DNA from: Gordonibacter massiliensis (ex Traore et al. 2017)
Lineage (GTDB): Bacteria; Actinomycetota; Coriobacteriia; Coriobacteriales; Eggerthellaceae
DNA length: 64,000 nucleotides
Reading direction: 5' to 3'
Assembly (NCBI GenBank): GCA_900170005.1
Contig: LT827128.1
Span: 3,282,168-3,346,167 of the forward strand
Below the pieces are notes generated by a model. It saw only the letters and a list, made by a program, of their open reading frames with translations. It searched no databases and had not been told where the DNA came from. The position numbers were made by a program, and so were the translations under genes. Below, in pieces: positions 34,363 through 43,323 of this stretch. Positions within the stretch are counted from its first letter, which is position 1; each line of letters starts with the position of its first letter.

Positions 34363-36990
34363 GTGAGCATTCAATCCAAGAACATATCGCGTCGCGGCTT
34401 TCTCGGAGCCTCTGCGGCGGTTGCGGCGAGCGTCGCGCTGCTTTCGAGCACGGGCTGCTCCGCCGAGTCGAGCCTCAACGTTGCCAACAAGCACCAGCTG
34501 CCGACCGACCCGGCCGAAGGCGGGGAGTGGGTTGCGGCCGCATGCTGGCACAACTGCGGCGGGCGCTGCATGAACAAGGTCATGGTCAAAGACGGCGCCG
34601 TCGTTCGCCAGAAGACCGACGACACGCACGCCGACTCGCCCGACTACCCGCAGCAGCGCGGCTGCGTGCGCGGCAAGGCCCAGCAGCAGCAATGCTTCGG
34701 GGCCGACCGCCTCAAGTACCCCATGAAGCGCAAGAGCTGGTCGCCCGAGAATCCGAACGGCGAGAAGCGCGGCGTCGACGAGTGGGAGCGCATCAGCTGG
34801 GACGAGGCCATCGGCTACATCGCCGACCAGTTCAAGACCATCAAGGAGAAGTACGGCAACCAGGCCTTCCTCATCGGCAGCTACGGCTCGCGCCTGGCGT
34901 TCGCCCCGCTTCTGGCGTACGGCGGCCACACCTCCGTCGCCGACTCCACGTCGCACGGCGCGTACTTGCTGAACACGGCCGACACCATCGGCATCCCGCG
35001 GACCGACGCGGGCGTGTGCAACGACCGCACCGACATGCTGAACGCGGAGACCATCGTGCTCTACGCGTCGAACCCGGCCTGGTCGGCCGCCGGCACGCCG
35101 AGCTACCACTACATCCGCGCCAAGGAAGCGGGCGTGAAGTTCATCACGGTCGACCCCATCTACACGGCGTCCGCCCAGATTCTCGATGCCTACTGGATTC
35201 CCATCCGCACGGGCACGGACACGGCGTTCATGCTGGGCGTTGCCTCCGAGATGATCCGCCTGGACAAGGCCGAGGGCAACGTCGTCGACTGGGAGTTCCT
35301 GGACAAGTACACCGTGGGCTTCGACGCCGACCACAAGCCGGCCGACCTGACCGAGGACGTCAACTTCCTGGACTACCTGAACGGCGTCTACGACGGCGAG
35401 CCCAAAACCGCCGAATGGGCGTCCGCCATCTGCGGCGTGCCGGTTGAGAAGATCACCTACTTCGCCCGCGAGATCGGCAAGACGCATGACGTGTGGATGC
35501 TCCACAACTTCGCGGCCGCCCGCTGCAACGGGTCCGAGAACGTTCCCCAGCTGTTCATGACGCTCTCCGCCATGGGCGGCCACTACGGCAAGCCGGGCAA
35601 CTGCTCCGCCAACAACTACCACGCCAACGCCGGCAACGGCGGGCCGGCCCTCGTGAAGGGCGGCGCCTCCGGCCTGCCGAGCCTGAAGAACCCCATCGAG
35701 GGCGTCATTCCCGGCCCCCAGGCTTGGGAGGCGTGCTTCACGGGCAAGTACCGCAACGTGGGCGACTGGTACAGCGGGTCCGGCGCGCACGCGGGCGTTG
35801 ACGAGACGTGCGACATCCACTGCATCGTGCACGACGAGAACGCCTACCTGCAAACCGGCCCCAACATGAAGCGCGGCATCGAGGCCCATCGCAAAATGGA
35901 CTTCGTCATGGCGAAGGCGCAGTTCCTCACCACGCAGGCCCTGTACTCCGACATCGTGCTGCCCGTGACGACGCAATGGGAGGTTCCCGGCGGCCTGGCG
36001 GCTTCGAACCGCGAGTTCCTCTACTGCTTCTCCAAAGTGACGGAGCCGCTGTACGAGGCGAAGACCGACGTGGAGATCAACACGCTGATCATGGAGGCTC
36101 TGGGGCTCGACCCGAGCGCCGTCTACCCCATCAGCGAAACCCAGGCGTTCTTCAACCAGATCGCCGGCGCCACGGTCATCAAGGAGGACGGCTCCGGCAA
36201 GTACGAGCCGCTCGTCACCATCACCGAAGCCGACATCAAGGAATGGGGCGTCACCGGCAAGCCGCAGACCGGCCGCGTGGGGCTCAAGGAATTCGTCGAC
36301 AACGGCGGCTACCAGGTCGAGCGCAAGCTGGGCGATGCATACAGCTCGTTCATCGGCTACGCCGACTTCATCAAAGACCCCGAGGCGAACCCGCTGAAGA
36401 CCAAGAGCGGCAAGCTGGAGATAACCTGCCAGGCCAAGGCGGACCTGTTCAACAGCATCGGCCTGATCGACAAGGAATACCAGCCCTATCCCGAGTACCT
36501 CGTGCCCACCGTGGGCTACGAGACCACGTTCAAGGACGGGAAGATCGACGGCGAGGCGGGCGAGTACCCGTACCTGATGTTCAACCCGCACTACTTCAGG
36601 CGCTCCCACAGCGTGTTCAACAACTGCCCGTGGCTGCGCGAGGCGTGGCCGAACCCGGTGTTCCTCAACGCGAGCGACGCCGAGGCGAAGGGCATCGCGG
36701 ACGGCGACACCGTGCGCGTGTGGACGAAGTACGGCGAGGTGCTGCGCAAGGCCTGCTGCATGGAGAACATGCGGCCGGGAGAGGTGGGCATCCCCCACGG
36801 TGCGTGGGTGCGCGTGGACGAGAGCACGGGTATCGACCATGGCGGAGCCGACAACTACCTTATCGGCAACGACATCTCCGGTGGCGGCTTGACCAGCTAC
36901 AACAACAATAACTGCAACTTCGAGAAGTACACGGGCGCCGCGTTGGAAGACGACTGCGACACCGACAAGCGCATCATCGAGCTTGGCTAG
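34363..36990 (+). CDS. Tat-exported molybdopterin oxidoreductase, DMSO reductase family
   Basis: An 875-residue catalytic subunit. A twin-arginine signal (SRRGFLGAS, residues 9-17) precedes a hydrophobic stretch. C61, C65, C69 and C101 (C-x3-C-x3-C ... RGCVRGK) should bind the FS0 [4Fe-4S] cluster. The Mo-bis-MGD domain follows; a DSTSHGAY segment near 197-204 is where a Ser ligand to Mo would be expected, by comparison with DmsA. The C-terminal dinucleotide-binding domain holds NASDAEAKGIADGD. It would reduce or oxidise a small molecule outside the membrane; the substrate is not evident. The start is GTG 34363 after GAAGGGGG. Confidence 0.9.
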   Translation: MSIQSKNISRRGFLGASAAVAASVALLSSTGCSAESSLNVANKHQLPTDPAEGGEWVAAACWHNCGGRCMNKVMVKDGAVVRQKTDDTHADSPDYPQQRGCVRGKAQQQQCFGADRLKYPMKRKSWSPENPNGEKRGVDEWERISWDEAIGYIADQFKTIKEKYGNQAFLIGSYGSRLAFAPLLAYGGHTSVADSTSHGAYLLNTADTIGIPRTDAGVCNDRTDMLNAETIVLYASNPAWSAAGTPSYHYIRAKEAGVKFITVDPIYTASAQILDAYWIPIRTGTDTAFMLGVASEMIRLDKAEGNVVDWEFLDKYTVGFDADHKPADLTEDVNFLDYLNGVYDGEPKTAEWASAICGVPVEKITYFAREIGKTHDVWMLHNFAAARCNGSENVPQLFMTLSAMGGHYGKPGNCSANNYHANAGNGGPALVKGGASGLPSLKNPIEGVIPGPQAWEACFTGKYRNVGDWYSGSGAHAGVDETCDIHCIVHDENAYLQTGPNMKRGIEAHRKMDFVMAKAQFLTTQALYSDIVLPVTTQWEVPGGLAASNREFLYCFSKVTEPLYEAKTDVEINTLIMEALGLDPSAVYPISETQAFFNQIAGATVIKEDGSGKYEPLVTITEADIKEWGVTGKPQTGRVGLKEFVDNGGYQVERKLGDAYSSFIGYADFIKDPEANPLKTKSGKLEITCQAKADLFNSIGLIDKEYQPYPEYLVPTVGYETTFKDGKIDGEAGEYPYLMFNPHYFRRSHSVFNNCPWLREAWPNPVFLNASDAEAKGIADGDTVRVWTKYGEVLRKACCMENMRPGEVGIPHGAWVRVDESTGIDHGGADNYLIGNDISGGGLTSYNNNNCNFEKYTGAALEDDCDTDKRIIELG

Positions 36991-37003
36991 GGGAGGAGGA
37001 ATC

Positions 37004-37582
37004 ATGGCTGTTGGATTTTACCTTGACGTGACGCGCTGCATCGGCTGCCGTGCGTGCCAGGTTGCGTGCAAGGACAAGAACCGCCTCGAGGTCGGAACGC
37101 TGTACCGCGAGGCCCATAGCTACACGGTGGGGACGTTCCCCGAGGTCGACGGTTACAGCTACTCGTTCGGCTGCAACCATTGCGAGGAGCCCATCTGCCT
37201 GAAGAACTGTCCGACGGGCGCCATCTACAAGGCCCCCGACGGAACGGTCGTGCAGGATCAGAGCAAGTGCATCGGATGCCGCATGTGCGTCATGTCGTGC
37301 CCGTACGGCCAGCCGAAGTACTTCCCCGACGCGGGCGTGTCCGGCAAGTGCGACGGCTGCTACGGCCTGCGCGAGGCCGGCGGCGACCCGGCGTGCGTCG
37401 CAGGGTGCCCCAACCGTGCGCTCATGTTCGGCGACATGGACGACCTGCGCGCGGAATTCGGCGGAGATTTGGACAACGGCAGCATCGCCGTGCTGCCCTC
37501 TCCGAGCGAGACGCATCCGAACATCCTCATCAAGACGAAGGATTGCGCGTTCGATCAGGGATACCGGGAGCTGAACTGGTAG
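37004..37582 (+). CDS. DmsB-like ferredoxin subunit with four [4Fe-4S] clusters
   Basis: A 192-residue electron-transfer subunit. Four cysteine groups are visible: CIGCRACQVAC (about 13-23), CNHCEEPICLKNC, CIGCRMCVMSCPYG and CDGCYGLREAGGDPACVAGC. It carries electrons between the membrane anchor and the molybdenum subunit. GGGGAGGAGG precedes the ATG at 37004, which is 13 bp after the catalytic gene's stop, so the two are tightly coupled. Confidence 0.93.
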   Translation: MAVGFYLDVTRCIGCRACQVACKDKNRLEVGTLYREAHSYTVGTFPEVDGYSYSFGCNHCEEPICLKNCPTGAIYKAPDGTVVQDQSKCIGCRMCVMSCPYGQPKYFPDAGVSGKCDGCYGLREAGGDPACVAGCPNRALMFGDMDDLRAEFGGDLDNGSIAVLPSPSETHPNILIKTKDCAFDQGYRELNW

Positions 37583-37723
37583 CTTCCGTTCCCGCCGCGC
37601 CGCAAACCCCCTCCCTCCTGCGGCGCGGCGTTTTCCTTCCGGGGCGGGCGCCTTTGGCAGCCGTCCCGGAAGGCTGCTAAAGGAATCGCCAGCGCGCTCG
37701 CCTTTGGCGATCGCGCTCCCTTT

Positions 37724-37803
37724 GTAGGGCAAGGGCTCTGCCCTTGCCGACGACCTGCGGAAACGTTTCTTGCCGAGCGGCAAGGACAGGGCCTTTGCCC
37801 CAC
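37724..37803. repeat. CGTAGGG-type inverted repeat, copy F (GGGCTCTGCCC subtype)
   Basis: Imperfect 26-bp arms (37724-37749 and 37778-37803) in the 274-bp gap before the chaperone gene, with the inner GACCTGCGGAAACG stretch of copy E. It might weaken read-through from the reductase genes to the chaperone gene. Confidence 0.8.
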
Positions 37804-37856
37804 GAAGAGCGCGATGTTTCCGCAAAGCTAGACCTATGTGCAAGACAGGAGCTGCT

Positions 37857-38627
37857 ATGTCGAACAACGAGCGCGAAAGCGCGATAGCGATGATGCTCGC
37901 CCGTCGGGCGTACCTGTACCGCTTGCTGCACGTCGTGTTCGGCGGCCGGCCGAGCGGCGACGTCGTTTCCCCGCTGTTCGGCGAAGAGACGCTGGCCACG
38001 TTCGCGTACGTGAGGGATACGCTCTACCAAGACGAATACGCCGATCTTGCGGCGCGGCCCGCCGGCACGACCGGCCGCAGCCTGGCCGCGTGCGTCGACG
38101 AGGCGATAGCCTGCATCGAGAGGGCTGGGCGCGAGGCGGCCGATCCGACGCTGGCCGACAGCTTCGTCGAAGGCCTGCGGACCGACTACGACCAGCTGTT
38201 CCAGGTACCCGGCGACCGTTACGTGCATCTGTGGGAGTCTCCCTACACGGGCCAGGAGTCCATGGTGTTCCAGGAGAGCACGCTCGACGTGCGGGCGTAC
38301 TACCACGCCGCCGGATTCAAGCTGCAGGCCGAGAAGCGTTTCCCCGACGACCATATCGCTGCTATGATGGACTACCTCGGCTGCATGGGCCAGCGCGCGT
38401 ACGAGGCTTTCGCCGACGGTTGCGACGACGAGGTGCTCCAGACGCTCGCAACGCAGCGTCGGTTCGCCGAGCGGCATGTGCTGAATTGGGTCGATCTGTT
38501 CGCCGACAAGGTTGTCGAGCAGGACGTGCGCGGGTATTACGCCGCGTTCGCGCTCGGCATGGCGGCGTTCGTCCGCTTGGACGACGAGATGGTCGGTCGG
38601 CTCGAGAAGGAGCTGGCCGGGGAATAG
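37857..38627 (+). CDS. TorD/DmsD-family molybdoenzyme chaperone
   Basis: A 256-residue helical protein of the TorD family. The marker region is a WESPYTGQESMVFQEST segment followed by an YYHAAGFK segment; the DHIAAMMDYLG helix matches the D-H-x-x-x-x-L motif. Such chaperones bind the Tat signal and help insert the molybdenum cofactor. The start at 37857 has ACAGGAG upstream; the frame is open to 37770. Its place right after the reductase genes fits a dedicated role. Confidence 0.88.
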   Translation: MSNNERESAIAMMLARRAYLYRLLHVVFGGRPSGDVVSPLFGEETLATFAYVRDTLYQDEYADLAARPAGTTGRSLAACVDEAIACIERAGREAADPTLADSFVEGLRTDYDQLFQVPGDRYVHLWESPYTGQESMVFQESTLDVRAYYHAAGFKLQAEKRFPDDHIAAMMDYLGCMGQRAYEAFADGCDDEVLQTLATQRRFAERHVLNWVDLFADKVVEQDVRGYYAAFALGMAAFVRLDDEMVGRLEKELAGE

Positions 38628-38653
38628 ACGGGCGTTGAAACAGGAGGGGCAGC

Positions 38654-39955
38654 GTGGATCTCAGGGAATACACGCAGGCGTTCGACGAGGCCGAGCAGGA
38701 CTTCGAGGGCGCGGTCGAGGAATACGGCGTTCCGTTCGAGCGTGCGGAAACCTGCCCCCGCGAAGCGCGCGCCCGCACGGCGGAATCGTGCGGGTGCCGC
38801 TGCGAGAACGGCGCCGCCTCGCTGGTGCGGAACTGGATATCGCCCGCATGCCTGGCCTGCCGTACCGGCGAGGAGACGGCGACGTTCTTCGTCGATCTCA
38901 GGTGCACGAAGAACTGCTACTTCTGCTTCAATCCCAACCAAGACCACTACGAGTACTTCCTCAACCATGCGCGCGACATCGTGGCCGAGCTCGAGCAGGC
39001 GCACGCCGCAGGGGCCCGGTTCCGCTGCCTCGCCGTGACGGGCGGCGAGCCCATGCTGTATCCCGACCAGGTGAACGCTTTCCTCGAGCGCGCCGCCCAG
39101 CTGTACCCGGGCGTCCACACGCGCCTGTACACGAGCGGCGACCTGCTTGACGGGAAGGGCCTGCGGAGGCTCGCCGACAGCGGGCTTTCCGAGATACGCT
39201 TCAGCATCAAGCCGCCCGACGCCGATGACGGGCAGGAGGGCGTGTACGCGCTGATGGAGCAGGCGGTGGGCGTGATCCCCGACGTGGTGGTGGAGGTGCC
39301 CGTGATACCGGGCTCGCTCGCCGAGATGAAGGAGCTGCTGCGGCGTTCGGACGCCGTCGGCATCAGCGGGGTCAACCTGCTGGAGTTCTGCTTCCCCTTG
39401 CACAACGCCGCGGAGTTCGCGAAGCGCGGTTTCGAGCTGCGCAAGCATCCTTTCACGTTCCTGTACAACTACTGGTACGGCGGCGGAATCCCCGTTGCCG
39501 GGAGCGAGGCCGAGGCCTTGGAGCTTTTGGAGTTCGCCCATCGCGAGGGTCTGAAGCTGGGAATCCATTACTGCAGCTCGGACAACAAGAACACCGGTCA
39601 GATATTCCAGCAGAACACGGCGTTTTTCGCCGATCCGGCCCTGCGCCAGGCGCATCCGTGGATGCGCGCGGACGACGGCGACCGGTTCCTGAAATGCGCG
39701 AAGGCCTTCGGCGACGACGCGGAGCTCGTGCGCGCATGGGCCGACGCGGCCGGCTTGGACGGTTACGGGTACGACCCGGACGTGCCGAGCATCGCCTTCC
39801 CGAGCGACTGGGTCGATGGGCTGCGGAAGGCTTGCTCGACGGTGGTTCTGGGCGAAAGCGTGAACGTGGTGGAGGCGCGCGAGCCGCAGGCGGGGCGCGC
39901 CTCGGCCCGCCCCGACCTCTACCTGCGGGAAGTGGCCGTGCGAGAGCTTTCCTAG
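38654..39955 (+). CDS. radical SAM protein, partner of the molybdoenzyme cluster
   Basis: A 433-residue protein. An N-terminal region with six or more cysteines (SCGCRCENG and SPACLACRTGEE, residues 45-75) precedes the radical SAM motif CTKNCYFCFNPN (near residue 84) and TGGEPMLYPDQV. The rest forms a partial TIM barrel; a C-terminal HYCSSDNKNTGQ follows. It would cleave S-adenosylmethionine to start a radical reaction, and the extra cysteines could hold an auxiliary cluster. The start is GTG 38654 behind AGGAGGGG, 26 bp after the chaperone gene. I do not recognise a specific family; a role in maturing the reductase is inferred from position only. Confidence 0.85.
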   Translation: MDLREYTQAFDEAEQDFEGAVEEYGVPFERAETCPREARARTAESCGCRCENGAASLVRNWISPACLACRTGEETATFFVDLRCTKNCYFCFNPNQDHYEYFLNHARDIVAELEQAHAAGARFRCLAVTGGEPMLYPDQVNAFLERAAQLYPGVHTRLYTSGDLLDGKGLRRLADSGLSEIRFSIKPPDADDGQEGVYALMEQAVGVIPDVVVEVPVIPGSLAEMKELLRRSDAVGISGVNLLEFCFPLHNAAEFAKRGFELRKHPFTFLYNYWYGGGIPVAGSEAEALELLEFAHREGLKLGIHYCSSDNKNTGQIFQQNTAFFADPALRQAHPWMRADDGDRFLKCAKAFGDDAELVRAWADAAGLDGYGYDPDVPSIAFPSDWVDGLRKACSTVVLGESVNVVEAREPQAGRASARPDLYLREVAVRELS

Positions 39956-40007
39956 CGGGAAGGGGCGGTGCTGAAAGCCGTCGAGCGCGCGCTCTCGCTG
40001 ACCGCCC

Positions 40008-40038
40008 CGTAGGGCAAGGGCAGAGCCCTTGCCCTACG
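40008..40038. repeat. CGTAGGGC hairpin, copy G
   Basis: Perfect 13-bp stem (40008-40020 with 40026-40038) and 5-nt loop, between convergent genes. It is the most compact copy of the family and a good terminator shape, though without a long T run. Confidence 0.8.
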
Positions 40039-40105
40039 AAAAACCCCGATGCTATTGTCGATATGGCTCTTGACGGCCCGGCAGGCTCGCTTGGGCGGGG
40101 TGCTT

Positions 40106-41611
40106 CTATATCTTCACGTGCCCGAACGTGATGATGGAGTAGATGAGCCCGGCGATGCCCAGCGCCACCACCACGGCCACGATGACCTTGTCGGAGGTCT
40201 TCGCGAACAGCTTCGCCTTCGGGTCGTGCTGGCGCACGCCCACGATGTAGAGCGGCAGGCCGATGGCGTACACGATGCACGCCACCATGAGGTAGTTCAA
40301 GCCGGCGGCGTAGATGAGCCACAGGCCGTAGAGCGAGCCCGCCGCGCCGGTGAACACGGCCATGTTTCGGCTGGCGAATATCCCCTGGGGATATTCTTTC
40401 TTAATGGCTATCTTGAACAGGAACAACGTGCAGAACAGGTAGCACGGCAGCGCCATGACGCTCGTGATGCTGATCATGGTGGTCCAGGCGTTGCTGCCGA
40501 TGAAGAACGAGATGATAAGCACCACCTGCACCACGATGGTGGTCCACAGAAGCGACGTGGACGGCGAGCCCTTCTTGTTCTCCTTCGTGAATGCCTTGGG
40601 GAAGATGCCGCTCTTCGAGGCGGCCAGCGGCATCTCGCCCAGCATGAGCATCCACACGAGCCAGGAGCTCAAGACCGAGATGATGACGCCGGCGTTCACC
40701 ATGATCTCGCCCCATTTGCCGAACTTGTCCAGCATGATGGCGGCCATGGAGGGGTTGGCCATGTTGCCGATGTCGGCCTGGGAGTACACGCCCAAGGGCA
40801 GCAGCGACACGATGATGTAAAGCGCCAGCGTGACCAAGAAGCCGATGGTCGTGGCCTTGCGCACGGCGGCCTGCGACTTCGCCTTGCCCGACACCACCAC
40901 GGCGCCCTCGATGCCGAGGAACAGCCACAGCGTGACGAGCATCGTGGCCTGCACCTGCGGCATGACGTTGTCCCAGGTGAAACTGAGGTCGATAGTGCCG
41001 TGCATGCCCCAGAAGCCCTCCATGAACACCGAAAGCTTGAACACGGTGGCCACGGCCAGGATGAAGATGGCCACCGGCAGCAGCTTGCCGATGGTGCCGA
41101 TGATGTTCAGGAAGCTGGTCTGCTTCGCGCCCTGCAGGGCCAGCAGGTACATGACCCACGTGATGATGGACCCGCCGATGATGGACGGGATGTTGTTTCC
41201 GCCCGTGAAGTCAGGCACGAAGTAGTTGAGCGTGGCCATGACCAGCACCGAGTACGCCACGAGGGCGAAGCAGTTGCAGATCCAGTAGCCGTAGGCCACG
41301 AAGAAGCCGATGAGCTTGCCGAAACCCTTCTCGGCGTAGGTGTACAGGCCGTTCGTGAGCTCCGGGCGGGCGGCCGAGAGGATGCGGAACGTGTTCGCGA
41401 TGAACCAGATGCCGATGCCCGTCACCACCCAGGCGATGATGATGGCTCCTGCGGAGGCGTCCTGCGCCATGTTCTGGGGAAGGCTGTAGATGCCTCCGCC
41501 GATCATAGCGCTGATGACGATGCCCACGAGGCCTATCAGGCCAACCTTTTTGGTGCTGTCCTGGGCCTTCGCCGGCGCGCCGCTGGAGCTGGATGTGGTT
41601 TTGTCTGCCAT
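40106..41611 (-). CDS. hdcP: APC-family amino acid/amine antiporter, probable histidine-histamine exchanger
   Basis: A 501-residue membrane protein with 12-13 segments. The N-terminal GLIGLVGIVISAMIGGGIYSLP is the basic amino acid/polyamine antiporter (ArcD-like) signature. By sequence alone it would be called an arginine-ornithine antiporter; the adjacent histidine decarboxylase gene makes histidine in and histamine out the better guess. AAGGA precedes the ATG. It is second in a two-gene operon, 119 bp after hdcA, with a hairpin between. Confidence 0.85.
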   Translation of the reverse strand: MADKTTSSSSGAPAKAQDSTKKVGLIGLVGIVISAMIGGGIYSLPQNMAQDASAGAIIIAWVVTGIGIWFIANTFRILSAARPELTNGLYTYAEKGFGKLIGFFVAYGYWICNCFALVAYSVLVMATLNYFVPDFTGGNNIPSIIGGSIITWVMYLLALQGAKQTSFLNIIGTIGKLLPVAIFILAVATVFKLSVFMEGFWGMHGTIDLSFTWDNVMPQVQATMLVTLWLFLGIEGAVVVSGKAKSQAAVRKATTIGFLVTLALYIIVSLLPLGVYSQADIGNMANPSMAAIMLDKFGKWGEIMVNAGVIISVLSSWLVWMLMLGEMPLAASKSGIFPKAFTKENKKGSPSTSLLWTTIVVQVVLIISFFIGSNAWTTMISITSVMALPCYLFCTLFLFKIAIKKEYPQGIFASRNMAVFTGAAGSLYGLWLIYAAGLNYLMVACIVYAIGLPLYIVGVRQHDPKAKLFAKTSDKVIVAVVVALGIAGLIYSIITFGHVKI

Positions 41612-41635
41612 GATTCCAGTCCTTGTCGAATGAGA

Positions 41636-41660
41636 GCGCGTCCGCGAAGGGCGGACGCGC
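41636..41660 (-). promoter_or_regulatory. intercistronic hairpin between hdcA and the antiporter gene
   Basis: Perfect 10-bp stem (41636-41645 with 41651-41660), 5-nt loop, no T run after it. It may slow transcription or stabilise the hdcA message, so that decarboxylase and antiporter are made in different amounts. Confidence 0.5.
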
Positions 41661-41730
41661 GTTTGCCGATGGTCGCGCGCTCGGCCGTTCGGTCGACGCG
41701 CTCATGCGGGGAGGACGCTCCCCGTCACCG

Positions 41731-42687
41731 CTACTTGGAGAGCTTCGTCAGCGACTTGAAGTCCATTTCCTTCAGCCAGTCGGACAGGTTCATGTCGTTG
41801 AGGGAGTTGAAGCCGGTCACGGGCACGGCGTTGCGTGCGAGCGTGATGTAAGGGCCCACCGTGATGGCGTTGCCGATCTCGCCCGGCTTCATCATGCGAT
41901 GCGCGAAGCCCACGTAGGTGCGATCGAACAGCACGTTGGAATCGCGGCCGCACTCCACGACGGACCAGACGATCTCCTTGCGGTGCTGCTCTAGGAAGGC
42001 CACCATGTCCTTCTCGTTGTCGTTCTTCGTCCAAATGCCGGCGTCCTCGATGAACAGGTCGGCCGCGAAATCGCGGTCGGCGGACAGCGAGATGGCGATG
42101 AACGACCACACGCCGTACCCCTCGCCGTCCTTCAGCGCGCGGTCCTTCTTCGGACGGTAGGCCGTGACGCCCTTGTTCGCGCAGATGGTGTGCGCGCCGG
42201 GGATGGGGTGGTAGCGGCGGTTGTTCGCCGTGCCGAACAGCTCGATGCCGGCGTCCAGCAAAGGAGCGGCGTCGAACACCTTGAGCTTGCTGCCGTCGAA
42301 CTGCTTCTCGGTGAACAGCGGCTTGCTCTTGCCCGACGTGATGTCGTCGTGACGGGCCAGGTCGTAACCCCATACCTGGCCGGCCATGCCGCAGAACGAC
42401 GAGGCCGTGAGCATGTTGATCTGGCCGATGTAGGCATCGGCCGTCTCGGCCTTGTCGTAGGTGACGATGCGGTCGATGAGGCCGTCGCTGGTCTTCTCTA
42501 CCGTGCCGGCCGAAACCTTCAGCACCGACACGTAGCCGTTTCCGTAGGCGCCGGGCATGCCGTAGCCGTCGCTGTAATCGTCGTAAGGGCTGATGGCGGT
42601 CTTGTCGATGTGCGGTGCGCGCATGCTGGCGTGGTAGTCGGCCTCTCGGGCGATGGTGCGGTTCCTGCGTTCCTCGATGTTCTTCAT
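41731..42687 (-). CDS. hdcA: pyruvoyl-dependent histidine decarboxylase
   Basis: A 318-residue proenzyme of the pyruvoyl histidine decarboxylase family known from Lactobacillus 30a. Matching landmarks are AISPYDDYSDGY, IGNGYVSVLKV-like GNGYVSVLKVSAG, AETADAYIGQINMLTASSF, CANKGVTAYRPKKD, GYGVWSFIAIS, VECG and GEIGNAITVGPYI. The Ser-Ser pair in TASSF (near residues 98-99) is the self-cleavage site that gives the beta chain and the pyruvoyl alpha chain. It turns histidine into histamine and CO2. AAAGGAGAG precedes the ATG. With the antiporter it would give acid tolerance or proton motive force. Confidence 0.93.
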   Translation of the reverse strand: MKNIEERRNRTIAREADYHASMRAPHIDKTAISPYDDYSDGYGMPGAYGNGYVSVLKVSAGTVEKTSDGLIDRIVTYDKAETADAYIGQINMLTASSFCGMAGQVWGYDLARHDDITSGKSKPLFTEKQFDGSKLKVFDAAPLLDAGIELFGTANNRRYHPIPGAHTICANKGVTAYRPKKDRALKDGEGYGVWSFIAISLSADRDFAADLFIEDAGIWTKNDNEKDMVAFLEQHRKEIVWSVVECGRDSNVLFDRTYVGFAHRMMKPGEIGNAITVGPYITLARNAVPVTGFNSLNDMNLSDWLKEMDFKSLTKLSK

Positions 42688-43000
42688 TGAGGACTCTCCT
42701 TTCGATGGGAACGGTGTTCAGCGGTGATTGTAGGGCGCTCCGCTCATGATGGGTTTCGCGAGGGGGTTTCGACGGCGAGCCGTGTTTTCTCCGAAACCCG
42801 GAAGACATCGGCGTGAAAGGAGGGCGTTGATTTTTCCCGTGAGAAGGCCGTTCGCGCGGGGTAATGGTATCAGCACCATAACGATTGAAGCGAAGGGAGG
42901 AAAGTTGTGTCAACGACCGTGCGCGGGATTAGGACGGGCGCCGAAGTGCGTCGTACGGACGAAGAAGGGGGAGCTTTATGGGGTCGCGGTGCCCCGCGTG
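42688..43000. other. intergenic region upstream of hdcA
   Basis: These 313 bp hold no convincing gene. The segment must carry the hdc promoter (minus strand) and the end of the toxin gene; I could not pick out a clear promoter, riboswitch or operator. Confidence 0.4.
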
Positions 43001-43321
43001 TTATTCGGGGAGGTCGATGAGGGCGTACGTGTCGATGTCTCGGCGCTGGTGGAGGATGCGGTACACCGTGAGCGTCGAATCGTCGAAGCGATAGTAGACG
43101 GTATAGGGGCCCGCCAGCACCGTGCGGTACTCTTTGAGGCGGAACCCCTCCATGGCGAAGCGGCCTCCGGCGTCGGGAAAGGCGCGCACGTGGTCGATGG
43201 CGGCATCGATGCGCGTGATCGCCGCAAGGGCTGCCCGGGGGTTCTTGCATTCGAGGCCCAGGTAGATGGCGATCGACTCTCTGTCGAGGTGGGCGCGCGG
43301 CCTCCATGCGAGATCGAGCAT
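43001..43321 (-). CDS. RelE/ParE-type toxin
   Basis: A 106-residue protein of the RelE/ParE fold: WRPRAHLDRESIAIYLG, then FRLKEYRTVLAGPYTVYYRFDDSTLTVYRILHQRRD, which has the R-x-L and the VYRILHQRRD end typical of ParE. It would poison translation (RelE) or gyrase (ParE). It starts 2 bp after the antitoxin stop. Downstream of the antitoxin in the same operon is the usual order. Confidence 0.85.
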   Translation of the reverse strand: MLDLAWRPRAHLDRESIAIYLGLECKNPRAALAAITRIDAAIDHVRAFPDAGGRFAMEGFRLKEYRTVLAGPYTVYYRFDDSTLTVYRILHQRRDIDTYALIDLPE

Positions 43322-43323
43322 GG

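Noticed and set aside
34363-36990. Lipoprotein anchoring of the Mo subunit through STGC at residues 29-32
   Set aside because: Position -3 is Ser, not Leu/Val/Ile, so it is not a standard lipobox, and a twin-arginine signal explains export.
40106-41611. Arginine-ornithine antiporter of an arginine deiminase pathway
   Set aside because: The protein signature would allow it, but no arcA/B/C gene is near and the gene is in an operon with histidine decarboxylase.
41731-42687. Pyruvoyl-dependent arginine or aspartate decarboxylase
   Set aside because: The length, the TASSF site and the IGNAITVGPY-like stretch match histidine decarboxylase; the other pyruvoyl enzymes are shorter and differ.
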